A stretch of 53,341 nucleotides of DNA from an uncultured Chromatiaceae bacterium. GTDB taxonomy: Bacteria > Pseudomonadota > Gammaproteobacteria > DRLM01. The notes under the pieces are model-generated. The model was given only the letters and a program-made list of their open reading frames with translations. It did not search any database and had not been told where the DNA came from. The stretch is from NCBI GenBank assembly GCA_945787555.1, contig CALZJG010000073.1, forward strand, positions 1-53,341. Direction: 5' to 3'. This document shows, piece after piece, positions 39,470-47,867 of the stretch; the stretch's first letter is position 1; every line of letters starts with the position of its first letter. The translations under genes were made by a program, and so were the position numbers.

Positions 39470-40669
39470 ATGCAATTTGAGTCCAATGATTTGCCGTCCC
39501 CCAGTGCCGAGGCGCGCGCCCACAGCGAGCGTCTGCGGGCGTGTATCGTCGCGGAGATACAAGCGCAAGGCGGTCGCATTCCATTTGCGCGGTTCATGGA
39601 ACTGGCCTTGTATGCACCGGGCTTGGGTTATTACAGCGCCGGCGCGCGTAAGTTCGGCGCAGCGGGCGATTTCGTCACCGCGCCCGAGCTATCGCCTTTG
39701 TTTGCACGTTGTCTCGCGCGTCAATGCGAACCTGTGCTGCATGCGCTAGGCAATGGGGACATCCTCGAGATCGGCGCCGGTACCGGCGCGATGGCGGCGG
39801 AGGTGTTGGCCGAGCTGGCGCGCCGCGCCGCCCTCCCGGCGCGTTATTTCATTTTGGAACTCAGCGCCGATTTGCGCGCGCGGCAGGCCGAGAGCTTGCG
39901 TGAACGGGTGCCCGAGTTGGCGGCGCGGGTGAGTTGGTTGGATGCGTGGCCGCGAGCGTTGCGCGGTGTGGTATTGGCGAACGAAGTCATGGATGCGATG
40001 CCCGCTCATCGTTACACCGTCACTGAGCAGGGCTTAGCGGAACTCTATGTAGCATGGAACGAAGAAGCTGGAGATGGTGCCGTTTCCGGCTTCCTATGGC
40101 AAACGGGTGAGCCGAGTAGCGAGATACTCGCCGCGCGCCTCACGGCTTTGCAGCAAGAGCTGGGTGAGGGATATTTCGCGCCCGGTTACACCTCGGAGAT
40201 CAACCTGGCGGCTGAGGGATGGTTGGGCGAAATTGGCGCTCGACTTGAAGCGGGGGCGGTGTTGCTGATCGACTATGGTTTTCCGCGCCGCGAGTATTAT
40301 CATCCGCAGCGTGATGGCGGCACCTTGATGTGTCATTACCGTCATCGCGCCCATGATGATCCGCTGATCCTGGTCGGCCTGCAGGACATTACCGCTCATG
40401 TCGATTTCACCGCGGTTGCCGAGGCCGGGGTGGCGGCCGGATTGTCCCTGGCCGGCTACACCACGCAAGGCATGTTCTTGCTGGGCTTGGGCATTACTGA
40501 CATGGCGATGAGTGACGATGCCATGCAACAGCTGCGTTATGCCCAACAGATTAAGAAGCTGACTTTGCCGCACGAGATGGGGGAGTTGTTCAAGGTGATG
40601 GCCTTCACGCGAGAATTGGATCTGCCGCTGGCGGGATTTGCGCTGCGTGATTTACGCGGCCGATTGTGA
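39470..40669 (+). CDS. MidA/NDUFAF7-type SAM-dependent methyltransferase
   Basis: 399 residues from the ATG at 39470; the frame is open further upstream but without a good start. The sequence follows the MidA family: GRIPFARFMELALYAPGLGYYS, then DFVTAPELSPLF, the SAM loop LEIGAGTGAMA, and LANEVMDAMPAHR, later LLIDYGFPRREYYHPQR. Mitochondrial NDUFAF7 methylates an Arg of complex I; bacterial relatives probably modify proteins, unproven. It ends 18 bp inside the convergent patatin gene. Confidence 0.92.
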   Translation: MQFESNDLPSPSAEARAHSERLRACIVAEIQAQGGRIPFARFMELALYAPGLGYYSAGARKFGAAGDFVTAPELSPLFARCLARQCEPVLHALGNGDILEIGAGTGAMAAEVLAELARRAALPARYFILELSADLRARQAESLRERVPELAARVSWLDAWPRALRGVVLANEVMDAMPAHRYTVTEQGLAELYVAWNEEAGDGAVSGFLWQTGEPSSEILAARLTALQQELGEGYFAPGYTSEINLAAEGWLGEIGARLEAGAVLLIDYGFPRREYYHPQRDGGTLMCHYRHRAHDDPLILVGLQDITAHVDFTAVAEAGVAAGLSLAGYTTQGMFLLGLGITDMAMSDDAMQQLRYAQQIKKLTLPHEMGELFKVMAFTRELDLPLAGFALRDLRGRL

Positions 40670-41893
40670 GCCGGAGGTCGATGCCGGGTTAGATTCATTC
40701 TGGCCGCTGCCGCGCAATTCCAGTGCTGGCGCGATGTTGAGAAATGCGAATATCTCGTCCTTTTGGGCGATGGTGTCCGCGTAGCCCAGGCTAATCAGCT
40801 CTTGGGTGTATTCGCTTTCGAACAACAGATAGCTGAGTAGATTGGAGCCGTTGGGGTTGAGGCCGCCGATGCCCTTGAGCAAGAAGGCGACGCTGCGCGG
40901 CAGACGGCGCGCATGTTTGGCGGCGATGTCGTCCAATTCCTGGCTGGGCGAAATAACTAATACCTCGACATGACGCAACGGCAAGCCGCCTTCCGTCAAT
41001 TGATGATTGGGAATGCGCGCGAGGGTGTTGTTGATGCGGTCCAAGCGTTCCAAATCCGCTTCCAACGCATCGAGAAAGATGCTGTTGAGAATATGACCGC
41101 CGATTTGCGCCACCGACGGATAATCTTCTGACCTCACGCGGCGGCCTTGTTGCGGCGTGTTGCGCGCGCCAACCACCAGGACTTTTTCCGCCCCCATATG
41201 CAACACGGCGCTGAGGGGGGCGATCTGGCGCATGGAGCCGTCGCCGAAATATTCACGGTGAATGTGTGTGGCGGCGAACACGAATGGGATGGCCGAGGAA
41301 GCCATTAGATGTTCGACGCCGATCTGCGCGGGGCAGCCGATGCGGCGTACGCGGCGCCAAGGGGTGACCGTGTGAGCCCCTTGATAGAAAGTGACCGATT
41401 GGCCTGAGTTATAGCCCGAGCAGGTAATTCCCAGGGCGTGTAAGTCGCCCTCGTCGATGGAGGCTTGGATGCGCTCGAAAGGCAGGCGCTCGAGCAATAA
41501 CTCGCGCAGCGGCGCGCGCTCGAGCAAGGCATGGGGATTGTAGCGGCCGAGACCGCCGAACATCATTGCAGCCAGCCAGTGCGCACCGCTGCCGGCGATA
41601 CCCAAGGGGTCGGTGCGGAACACATGATGGGAACGAAAATTCTCCCACACGCCGGCTAGGCGGCTGACACCAAGATGAAAGTGCGAAGCGTAGATACCCA
41701 GGGTTGCGCCGTTGATGGCGCCAGCGGAGGTGCCGCTGATGACCGGGAAGGGGTTGCGCACGCGGCGCGGCAGCAAGGAGGAAATAGCCTTCAACACACC
41801 GACTTGATAAGCGGCGCGGGCACCGCCTCCGGCCAACACCAAGCCGGTGCGTGCGGGGGCGGGCGCCTTGGGCGGGGTGGGCTGGGCCATCAT
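40652..41893 (-). CDS. Patatin-like phospholipase
   Basis: 413 residues. The oxyanion loop AGGGARAAYQVGVL (21-34) and the nucleophile elbow SGTSAG with Ser56 are present; the dyad Asp is in FGDGSMRQ. Expected to cleave acyl esters of phospholipids. A basic low-complexity N-terminus (PKAPAPAR) precedes the domain; no signal peptide. Near the end LLSYLLFESEYTQELISLGYAD is typical of this bacterial subgroup. The first of two consecutive ATG codons is used; GGGAG is close upstream. Confidence 0.92.
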   Translation of the reverse strand: MMAQPTPPKAPAPARTGLVLAGGGARAAYQVGVLKAISSLLPRRVRNPFPVISGTSAGAINGATLGIYASHFHLGVSRLAGVWENFRSHHVFRTDPLGIAGSGAHWLAAMMFGGLGRYNPHALLERAPLRELLLERLPFERIQASIDEGDLHALGITCSGYNSGQSVTFYQGAHTVTPWRRVRRIGCPAQIGVEHLMASSAIPFVFAATHIHREYFGDGSMRQIAPLSAVLHMGAEKVLVVGARNTPQQGRRVRSEDYPSVAQIGGHILNSIFLDALEADLERLDRINNTLARIPNHQLTEGGLPLRHVEVLVISPSQELDDIAAKHARRLPRSVAFLLKGIGGLNPNGSNLLSYLLFESEYTQELISLGYADTIAQKDEIFAFLNIAPALELRGSGQNESNPASTSGSQSAA

Positions 41894-42353
41894 TGCTCCC
41901 TAGTCTCAAACGAAGCCGTCAGTGCGACCTCTCCTTAACTATAGATCGACTCTAGCAGTATTTTCATTACGACGAAAAGCACGTGTTCCCGCGCCGGATG
42001 CGCGTAGAGGGGGCTAATTGTTAATCATTACCTTGGCATAGCCGCGTGGATTGAGGGTGTGTCGGACAGAATCTTCACTCTCCCAGGCGGAGTGAGGCGG
42101 GAACATGGCAAGGTCTAGCGGAGCTTTTCCCCGAATGGGTGAGCGAAGTCACACCCTGGGTGGAAATGACCCGAAGGCCGATTGAAGGTATGTAGAGACC
42201 CGTGCGTGGAGATCTCAAGCATCAGGCCATTTTCGCGGATGCTTTAGTCAGTTGATCATTGGGAAGGCAACTAAGAGTCCCTTCCCCGTGTGAGGAGCAA
42301 AGCACGTTTGGTACAGAACATATAGTTGCTGAAAATATTAGCTATAGGTCGAC
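41894..42353. other. Intergenic region between patatin and pilin genes
   Basis: 460 bp upstream of the patatin gene and downstream of pilE, both on the minus strand. No credible ORF. 42080-42100 has a diverged CTCTCCCAGGCGGAGTGAG-like stretch, perhaps a worn copy of the palindrome family. Nothing else recognised. Confidence 0.4.
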
Positions 42354-42785
42354 TCAACGATTCCAGCAGGCTTTCTTGGCGGCATCCGAAACATCGGGGC
42401 CGTTTTGCGTAATGGTGAAAGTGCTGCAGCTGTCACCAGCCTGAGGCCCGCCGGATTTCGGTGTGGCGGTGGCGGTAAACTGGGTGGCGCTGGAGGCGCT
42501 GATCGCCAGTGTGTAATAGCCGTCGATTGAATCTGTCCCGTTCACGGCCACATTGGTCAAATTGTTGGTGTAGGAGGGATTATTGGCGCGCCATTTTTCC
42601 TGCGCCAGTTGGATTTGCAGCAAACTGGTCATGGCGTCGGCGCGGCGGCTTTTACGTACCGAGTCCTGGTAAGCGGGGAAGGCCACGGCGGCTAGGATGC
42701 CTACGATCGACACGGCGATCAACAGCTCCACCAGCGTAAATCCTCTCGCGCTCTTCCGCGAGGACGCTAATTTGATCAGAGACAT
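42354..42785 (-). CDS. pilE: Type IV pilin-like protein PilE
   Basis: 143 residues with a class III prepilin leader (SSRKSARG, cleavage after Gly15) and the N-terminal helix FTLVELLIAVSIVGILAAVAFP with Glu20 at +5. The rest is a pilin globular domain ending with two Cys (SCSTF and ACWNR) forming the usual D-loop disulfide. Length fits PilE-type minor pilins. It is divergent from the fimT-pilW-pilX-pilV genes, sharing a 200-bp control region. Confidence 0.9.
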   Translation of the reverse strand: MSLIKLASSRKSARGFTLVELLIAVSIVGILAAVAFPAYQDSVRKSRRADAMTSLLQIQLAQEKWRANNPSYTNNLTNVAVNGTDSIDGYYTLAISASSATQFTATATPKSGGPQAGDSCSTFTITQNGPDVSDAAKKACWNR

Positions 42786-42810
42786 AGCCTAACCCTCAAG
42801 GTTGTTTTGC

Positions 42811-42832
42811 GAGGCGCACTATGCGCCGCCTC
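42811..42832 (-). other. Hairpin in the pilE 5' leader
   Basis: GAGGCGC (42811-42817) pairs with GCGCC-GCCTC (42823-42832) with one bulged base, about 25-45 bp before the pilE start. No T-run follows, so a leader structure is more likely than a terminator. Confidence 0.35.
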
Positions 42833-42877
42833 TTGCTGTTTACATCGGCCGTGGCGCTGCGAACTTAACCGCTGAAT

Positions 42878-42893
42878 TGTGACAGCTGTCACG
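42878..42893. promoter_or_regulatory. CRP/Vfr-like palindrome between pilE and fimT
   Basis: TGTGA-CAGCTG-TCACG: both half-sites match the CRP-type consensus TGTGA-N6-TCACA except the last base, and GTGACAGCTGTCAC is a perfect 14-bp palindrome. It lies 93 bp upstream of pilE and about 100 bp upstream of fimT, suited to control either gene. A cAMP-receptor link is inferred only from the motif. Confidence 0.5.
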
Positions 42894-42992
42894 GTGCTGG
42901 TGAGGGGAATTAGTGAGAATTCAGGCTGTAACAATAGCTTCAGGAGCCCTGAACGGCTAAAGGATAAGTCGACTGGGGACGATAACCAAGAC

Positions 42993-43556
42993 ATGAATAG
43001 CTTACGCAGAAATCGAGCCGTCAACAGCCGTGGCTTCACCTTGGTGGAGTTGATGGTTACTCTCTCGGTCTTGGCGATCGTGCTGGCAGTTGGCGTCCCC
43101 TCGTTTACCGAGATGCTGGATAAGAATCGCGTCAAGGCGGCCTCGTTGGCTTTGTACGATGACATTCAGTTCGCACGCAGTGCTGCCATTCGTAATAGTT
43201 CGGAAGTCTATGTCTCCTTTACCGGCTCCGGCGCGACATGGTGCTGGGGCATCAGTGAAGGCGCGACCTGTAGTTGCACCACGGCTAACAGTTGCATGGT
43301 AGACGGAATAAACAAGGTGGTGAGTAGCTCTGAGTTCACGGGCGTGTCTTTGAGTGCTACCGCGTTCGCGACAGGAAGTTCACTGGCCTTCGAGCCGAGG
43401 CGCGGCTTGGCGCAAAATACCACTGGCACCAACTACAGCGGTGGACTGACCTTCAAGTCTGCCCGAGATAAAACGATTACTACGCAGCTCAGTATCGTGG
43501 GTCGAGTGAGTCAATGCTCAACCGATGTCGGAGGTTTTCAAACGTCATGCGACTAA
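42993..43556 (+). CDS. fimT: FimT/FimU-type pseudopilin (GspH family)
   Basis: 187 residues from the ATG at 42993. Prepilin site NSRG|FTLVELMVTLSVLAIV with cleavage after Gly14 and Glu19 at +5. The segment NRVKAASLALYDDIQFARSAAIRNS is typical of FimT/GspH; later ITTQLSIVGRVSQC. A tip-complex minor pilin of type IV pili, involved in priming assembly or DNA binding in some species. It is the first gene of the plus-strand minor pilin operon; pilW overlaps its end by 10 bp. Confidence 0.88.
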   Translation: MNSLRRNRAVNSRGFTLVELMVTLSVLAIVLAVGVPSFTEMLDKNRVKAASLALYDDIQFARSAAIRNSSEVYVSFTGSGATWCWGISEGATCSCTTANSCMVDGINKVVSSSEFTGVSLSATAFATGSSLAFEPRRGLAQNTTGTNYSGGLTFKSARDKTITTQLSIVGRVSQCSTDVGGFQTSCD

Positions 43557-44506
43557 TATCTAGTCCTCGCTATATGGCCGGCGTCAGCCTGGTTGAATTG
43601 ATGATAGGCGTGGCGATCGGCCTGGCGATCATTTCGGGCGCGATAAGCGTATTTGGTAGCACAGTCAACAGTCAAAGCAGCGCGCTAAAGTCCATGCGTC
43701 TCGAACAAGAGTTGCGCTCGGTGATGGACTTGATGAGCCGCGATCTACGGCGCGCGGGTTATTGGAGTATGGCGGATTTCTCGGCGCGCCCGATGGGCGA
43801 TCTCAAGCCGAGTGCAGTGAGCGGTAACATCACCCTGACCAGTAATACCGGAACACCGTTTCAGGCCTTCGCGGCCTCCATCGTCGGATTGCGCATCATC
43901 AGCGGCGCGGGCTTAGCCAACATTACCGGCTATACCAGCCCAACCACTGTCTCCGCGACGGTCACGCGCAACTTTACCGGTACCAGTGCCATACCCGAAG
44001 GGCAGTGGATGATAGTGAATCCCTTCTTGGATGCAGTAAGTGGCACCGACGTGGTGGTGAATGGGGGCTGCCTCCAGTACGCCTATGATGCACCTCCTTA
44101 CTCCGCGGCTGGGGTGCCGATCGTGGATGTCACGGTGGATAACAACGAGCGCTTCGGTTTTCGGCGGATCGTGAACTCGGGCGTGGGCGTGGTGCAGATG
44201 CATACCGGTGGCAATATCAATTGCGCGGCCGGTACGGGCACGTGGACCAAGGTGAGTTCCGATAACGTGGTCGATGTCACTCAGCTGGCTTTTTCTCAGA
44301 CTAATTATCGCTGCGTCAACGCCAATAACGGCACTGACTGCAATCCTGCTCATGCCGGTTACGTGGCGCCGGTCCTTGGTGAAGTGCTGACCTGGATGCG
44401 TGAAGTCGAGATTCAGCTGGAAGGGCAATTGATTGCGGATGCCGGCGTCAAACGGACCTTGTTGGAGAATGTGCGATTGCGCAATGACCGTATAACAGTT
44501 CAGTAA
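43547..44506 (+). CDS. pilW: PilW-type minor pilin
   Basis: 319 residues from the ATG at 43547, which overlaps the end of fimT; a GGAGG lies about 12 bases upstream. A farther ATG at 43514 is also in frame. Prepilin motif YMAG|VSLVELMIGVAIGLAI with Glu at +5 (residue 17). RLEQELRSVMDLMSRDLRRAGYW is the PilW signature. Part of the priming complex with PilX and PilV. Confidence 0.9.
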   Translation: MRLISSPRYMAGVSLVELMIGVAIGLAIISGAISVFGSTVNSQSSALKSMRLEQELRSVMDLMSRDLRRAGYWSMADFSARPMGDLKPSAVSGNITLTSNTGTPFQAFAASIVGLRIISGAGLANITGYTSPTTVSATVTRNFTGTSAIPEGQWMIVNPFLDAVSGTDVVVNGGCLQYAYDAPPYSAAGVPIVDVTVDNNERFGFRRIVNSGVGVVQMHTGGNINCAAGTGTWTKVSSDNVVDVTQLAFSQTNYRCVNANNGTDCNPAHAGYVAPVLGEVLTWMREVEIQLEGQLIADAGVKRTLLENVRLRNDRITVQ

Positions 44507-44519
44507 CGAGGTGTGTGCT

Positions 44520-45620
44520 ATGAGTAAGCTATCCAAGCAGATTTTCAAGGCTGATCGCCAGCGTGGCTCCGCCACGTTGGTGGTGGCATTGATACTGCTG
44601 ATTGTGACCAGCATGATCACCTTGTACGGCGCGCGCAGTTCACTCATGGAGCAGCGCATCTCGTCCAATGACTATCGCGCCTCCCGCCTCGCCGAGGTCG
44701 CCGACGCGGGGATCGACCACGGCATCGCCTGGCTGGCGACGAATTCGAATAATGTGGCTTGGCTCGTTGAGACGGCCGCGCCCTATAACGTCGGCTATGA
44801 GCGCTCCCAAAACACGCTAAGCGCCGATCTCGGTAGTGATCATGGTGCGAGTGTCTTCTTTCGTCGTCCGACCGATGATTCGCGCCGAATGCAAGTGGTG
44901 TCTACGGCAAATGAAAAAGACGCCGATGGAAATCCCACGGGCGTGGCTCGTACCAGCACTACGGAAGTGATCATGAAAATGTTGGTGGCCAAGCAGCCCG
45001 TTACAGCCCTAACCGTCGACGGCTGCATGAGTAACATCGTCGGCACGCCTTCGGCGAGCAATATCGACATGGTGGACGGGCCTTTGATTGCTACGTCGCA
45101 GGATCTGTCTAGCACCCCCGGTTGTATCGATACCGGTCACTTAAACAACAAAGTCGGTGATCAGCCCTTGACGGCTAATTCCTATATCGATGAGGCCTTC
45201 CCGGCGGGCACCTTGTGGGACACGACCTTCGGTATCACCAAGGCCGAGATGCAAGCCATGGCTGCCGTGCAAGCCGCCAGCATCCCCAGTGTCGCCGACC
45301 GTACCATCATTTGGTACAACGGCACGACCAAATGGCAAACCAACGTCGGTAGCGCCACCAAGCCGGCGATTCTGGTTATCAGCAATTGCGCCGCCCTGGG
45401 TGCCGTGATTTACGGCATCGTCTATTACGAGGGTACGTGCTCGGACCAGGGCTGGGGCAATTCGACAGTCTACGGTTCCATCATCGGTGATGGCAGCATT
45501 TTGAAGCTGAACGCCAATGCCGATATCGAGTTCAGTAAGGCCTATTTGGATCCCTTGAAAAATCAGAGCTTCGGCGTCTCGGCGCGCGTGCCGGGTTCGT
45601 GGATGGATGACAATGTGTGA
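44520..45620 (+). CDS. pilX: PilX-type minor pilin assembly protein
   Basis: 366 residues from the ATG at 44520 (a GTG at 44511 is the alternative). The prepilin-like leader QRG|SATLVVALILLIVTSM lacks Glu at +5, which is normal for PilX. GARSSLMEQRISSNDYRASRLAEVADAGIDHG follows the PilX N-terminal pattern. At 366 residues it is long; the C-terminal part (VIYGIVYYEG, STVYGSIIGDGSI) looks like a polymer-adhesin beta domain, which I cannot classify further. Confidence 0.85.
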   Translation: MSKLSKQIFKADRQRGSATLVVALILLIVTSMITLYGARSSLMEQRISSNDYRASRLAEVADAGIDHGIAWLATNSNNVAWLVETAAPYNVGYERSQNTLSADLGSDHGASVFFRRPTDDSRRMQVVSTANEKDADGNPTGVARTSTTEVIMKMLVAKQPVTALTVDGCMSNIVGTPSASNIDMVDGPLIATSQDLSSTPGCIDTGHLNNKVGDQPLTANSYIDEAFPAGTLWDTTFGITKAEMQAMAAVQAASIPSVADRTIIWYNGTTKWQTNVGSATKPAILVISNCAALGAVIYGIVYYEGTCSDQGWGNSTVYGSIIGDGSILKLNANADIEFSKAYLDPLKNQSFGVSARVPGSWMDDNV

Positions 45621-45674
45621 ATGACCCGCAATGTCTTGGTGTCACGCGCGATAGTAACGAATGGTTGGTGAGTC

Positions 45675-46472
45675 ATGAGCAAGCTGTCTAAGTTCAATTC
45701 GACACAAGGTGCGTACATCAAGCCGCGACGTACGTTGGGGGGGTTCTCCATCGTCGAGGCGCTCATCACGGTGCTGATACTGTCGACGGGCCTGATCGCC
45801 TTGGCGAAATTCAACGGCACGATTACTCAGGATAGTGCTCATGCCAAGAATCGCACCGAAGCCGCCAACTTCGCTCAGGCCAAGCTGGAAGAGTTGCGTA
45901 ACTACCAGACGCTGACCGATTTCGACGCCATCGCCGACGGTGCGGATGTGCCCAGCACCGGCATGGTCGGCCTCAATCAAACTTTCACCCGTTCATGGAC
46001 GGTGAAGACCGATGCCAACTCCAAGACCGTGACCATGCAGGTCAGCTGGCCAGACAAGAATGGTGTCTTATTCAGCAGTGACCAGGATTACACTGTCGAG
46101 CTGGTGTCCATCATCGCACGTATTGATCCCGCCAGGCCGGCCTTGTCGCCCTTAGCCAGCGGCACGACGACGACCATGGCGCCCGTTACGACCACCACGA
46201 CCACCACGCTGGCGCCGGACACAACGACGACAACTACCAGCACGAGCTCCACGAGCACTACCGTGCCGTCCAGTCCAACGACCACGACCAGCACCTCGAC
46301 AACGATCACTACGTCCACCACCACAACGACCACGACGACCATTATCTCGTGTCATTGCAAGAACGGCGCGCCAATAGGCAGTAACCCCGCCGCGTGTGGT
46401 GGCCCGAATTACTGCCCGACCACCAGCGGTAGTCCGGCCAGTTATAGCTGCAACGGGACACTGTGCTTCTAG
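45675..46472 (+). CDS. PilV-like pseudopilin with mucin-like Thr tract and six-Cys tail
   Basis: 265 residues. Prepilin site LGG|FSIVEALITVLILSTGL, cleavage after Gly23, Glu28 at +5. The NRTEAANFAQAKLEELRNYQ helix is typical of PilV. Residues about 162-224 are nearly all Thr and Ser with a few Pro, encoded by ACN-rich repeats; then a compact tail with six Cys (SCHC, AACG, NYCP, SYSC, LCF). Ordinary PilV proteins lack both additions. The Thr tract looks like an O-glycosylated or cell-wall-type linker, and the Cys tail like a small disulfide domain. Last gene of the minor pilin run; no PilY1 follows. Confidence 0.82.
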   Translation: MSKLSKFNSTQGAYIKPRRTLGGFSIVEALITVLILSTGLIALAKFNGTITQDSAHAKNRTEAANFAQAKLEELRNYQTLTDFDAIADGADVPSTGMVGLNQTFTRSWTVKTDANSKTVTMQVSWPDKNGVLFSSDQDYTVELVSIIARIDPARPALSPLASGTTTTMAPVTTTTTTTLAPDTTTTTTSTSSTSTTVPSSPTTTTSTSTTITTSTTTTTTTTIISCHCKNGAPIGSNPAACGGPNYCPTTSGSPASYSCNGTLCF

Positions 46473-46569
46473 TATGAGTGCTTGCTTGCCGCCTATCGCT
46501 GCGACTTAGTCAGATTTAGAAAAGCGTAGACGATGAGTTCACGATAGCGGTTGAGGATGATTCCAAGGA

Positions 46570-47574
46570 ATGGGACACGTTAAGACATCGATCAGCATCG
46601 TAGTGCCGCTGTATAACGAAGAAGCGGTGATTGAGCGCTTTACGAGCAAGCTAATCGCCGTGCTCTCGGCTGTTGATTGTCGTTACGAAATCATCTTCGT
46701 CAACGATGGCAGTACCGATGCCACGTTGGAGCAGGTCCGACGTTTGTGTTGCGACCATTCCACTATCAAGCTGTTGTCTTTGTCGCGTAACTTCGGCCAT
46801 CAATCGGCGTTGCTGGCCGGCTTGCGTTACGCCAGAGGCGATTGCGCCATCACTCTCGACGGTGACTTACAACATCCGCCTGAATTAATCCCCAGCCTGA
46901 TCGCCCATTGGAAGCAAGGGGCTAAGGTCGTTGCTACGCGGCGCCTTGACGCGGTGTCCTCGCCGCTTGCCAAGCGCCTCAGTTCGCAGTGGTTCTATCG
47001 TTTGTTTCGCTTGGTCTCGGGGATGAGTTTGGAGCCCGGCATGGCCGATTTTCGTTTATTGGATAGAGCGGTGCTCGACACTTTGCAAGATGTGAATGAG
47101 CGCGCCTTGTTTCTGCGCGGTATGTTGCAATGGGTGGGGTTTCGTCGCGCAGTAGTGGAGTACCGTGCCGCGGACCGCGCAGCGGGCGTATCGAAGTTCA
47201 CGCCGCGCAAGATGCTGGCGCTGGCTCTGGATGGCATCACCGCCTTTTCCGTGACGCCGTTGCGTATCGCAACGGTGTTGGGCTTCGTGTTTTCATTACT
47301 CAGCTTCGTCTATCTTGCTTACGCCTTGTTCATCCATTTGTTCACCGAGCATGCGGTCGAAGGCTGGACCTCGGTGATCGGTTCGGTGCTGTTTCTCGGT
47401 GGTGTGCAATTGATCTGCCTGGGCATCATCGGCGAGTACATTGGCAAGATATTTCAGGAAGTCAAACAGCGGCCGCATTTTGTGGTCGAAGAAACCATAG
47501 GATTCGGCGATGAAAGCCTATCTGCTACTGGTGCTGGGGATCATGCTGTCCGCCGGCGCGCAACTGCTGATTAA
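46570..47574 (+). CDS. Family 2 glycosyltransferase, polyprenyl-phosphate type
   Basis: 334 residues. An N-terminal GT-A domain has SIVVPLYNEEAVIE, EIIFVNDGSTDATLE, the DLQHPP motif after TLDGD (metal-binding Asp), and RRLDAVSSPLAKRLSSQWFYRLFR. Two C-terminal membrane segments (about 234-258 and 270-294) follow, the layout of DPM-synthase/ArnC/GtrB-like enzymes that attach a sugar to undecaprenyl phosphate. The last 22 codons overlap the next gene (47510-47574). The operon continues with an EmrE-like transporter and a large membrane protein, consistent with a lipid-linked sugar pathway. Confidence 0.9.
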   Translation: MGHVKTSISIVVPLYNEEAVIERFTSKLIAVLSAVDCRYEIIFVNDGSTDATLEQVRRLCCDHSTIKLLSLSRNFGHQSALLAGLRYARGDCAITLDGDLQHPPELIPSLIAHWKQGAKVVATRRLDAVSSPLAKRLSSQWFYRLFRLVSGMSLEPGMADFRLLDRAVLDTLQDVNERALFLRGMLQWVGFRRAVVEYRAADRAAGVSKFTPRKMLALALDGITAFSVTPLRIATVLGFVFSLLSFVYLAYALFIHLFTEHAVEGWTSVIGSVLFLGGVQLICLGIIGEYIGKIFQEVKQRPHFVVEETIGFGDESLSATGAGDHAVRRRATAD

Positions 47575-47857
47575 ACACGGCGTCAGTGACGTCAACGGGG
47601 ATACCGCGCGTTTGCTCGCCACCTTGTGGAGTTGGCCGTTGCTGGCCGGCGTAGGTCTGTATCTTCTCGCCTTCCTGCTCTATGCCTATTTACTGTCCGT
47701 TTTCGAGATCAGTTATGCCTCGCCGTTGATGGTCGCCGGCGTGACCTTGTTGATCTTCGTCGCCGGGGCTTACCTCGGCGAGGGAGTGGGCATCGTCCGC
47801 ATCGCCGGTGCACTGTTGTTGGTGGCGGGGGTGTTTCTCATCTCCTTATCGGCGTAG
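47510..47857 (+). CDS. EmrE/ArnE-like four-helix small transporter
   Basis: 115 residues with four membrane segments (about 2-20, 39-60, 66-86, 92-113), of the small DMT/EamA type. The sequence resembles ArnE/ArnF-like undecaprenyl-phosphate-sugar flippase subunits (LGIMLSAGAQLLIKHG; EISYASPLMVAGVTLLIF). With a polyprenyl-sugar synthase immediately upstream it probably flips the lipid-linked sugar to the periplasm. Its ATG lies 65 bp inside the upstream gene. Confidence 0.82.
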   Translation: MKAYLLLVLGIMLSAGAQLLIKHGVSDVNGDTARLLATLWSWPLLAGVGLYLLAFLLYAYLLSVFEISYASPLMVAGVTLLIFVAGAYLGEGVGIVRIAGALLLVAGVFLISLSA

Positions 47858-47867
47858 CGGGCGATCG

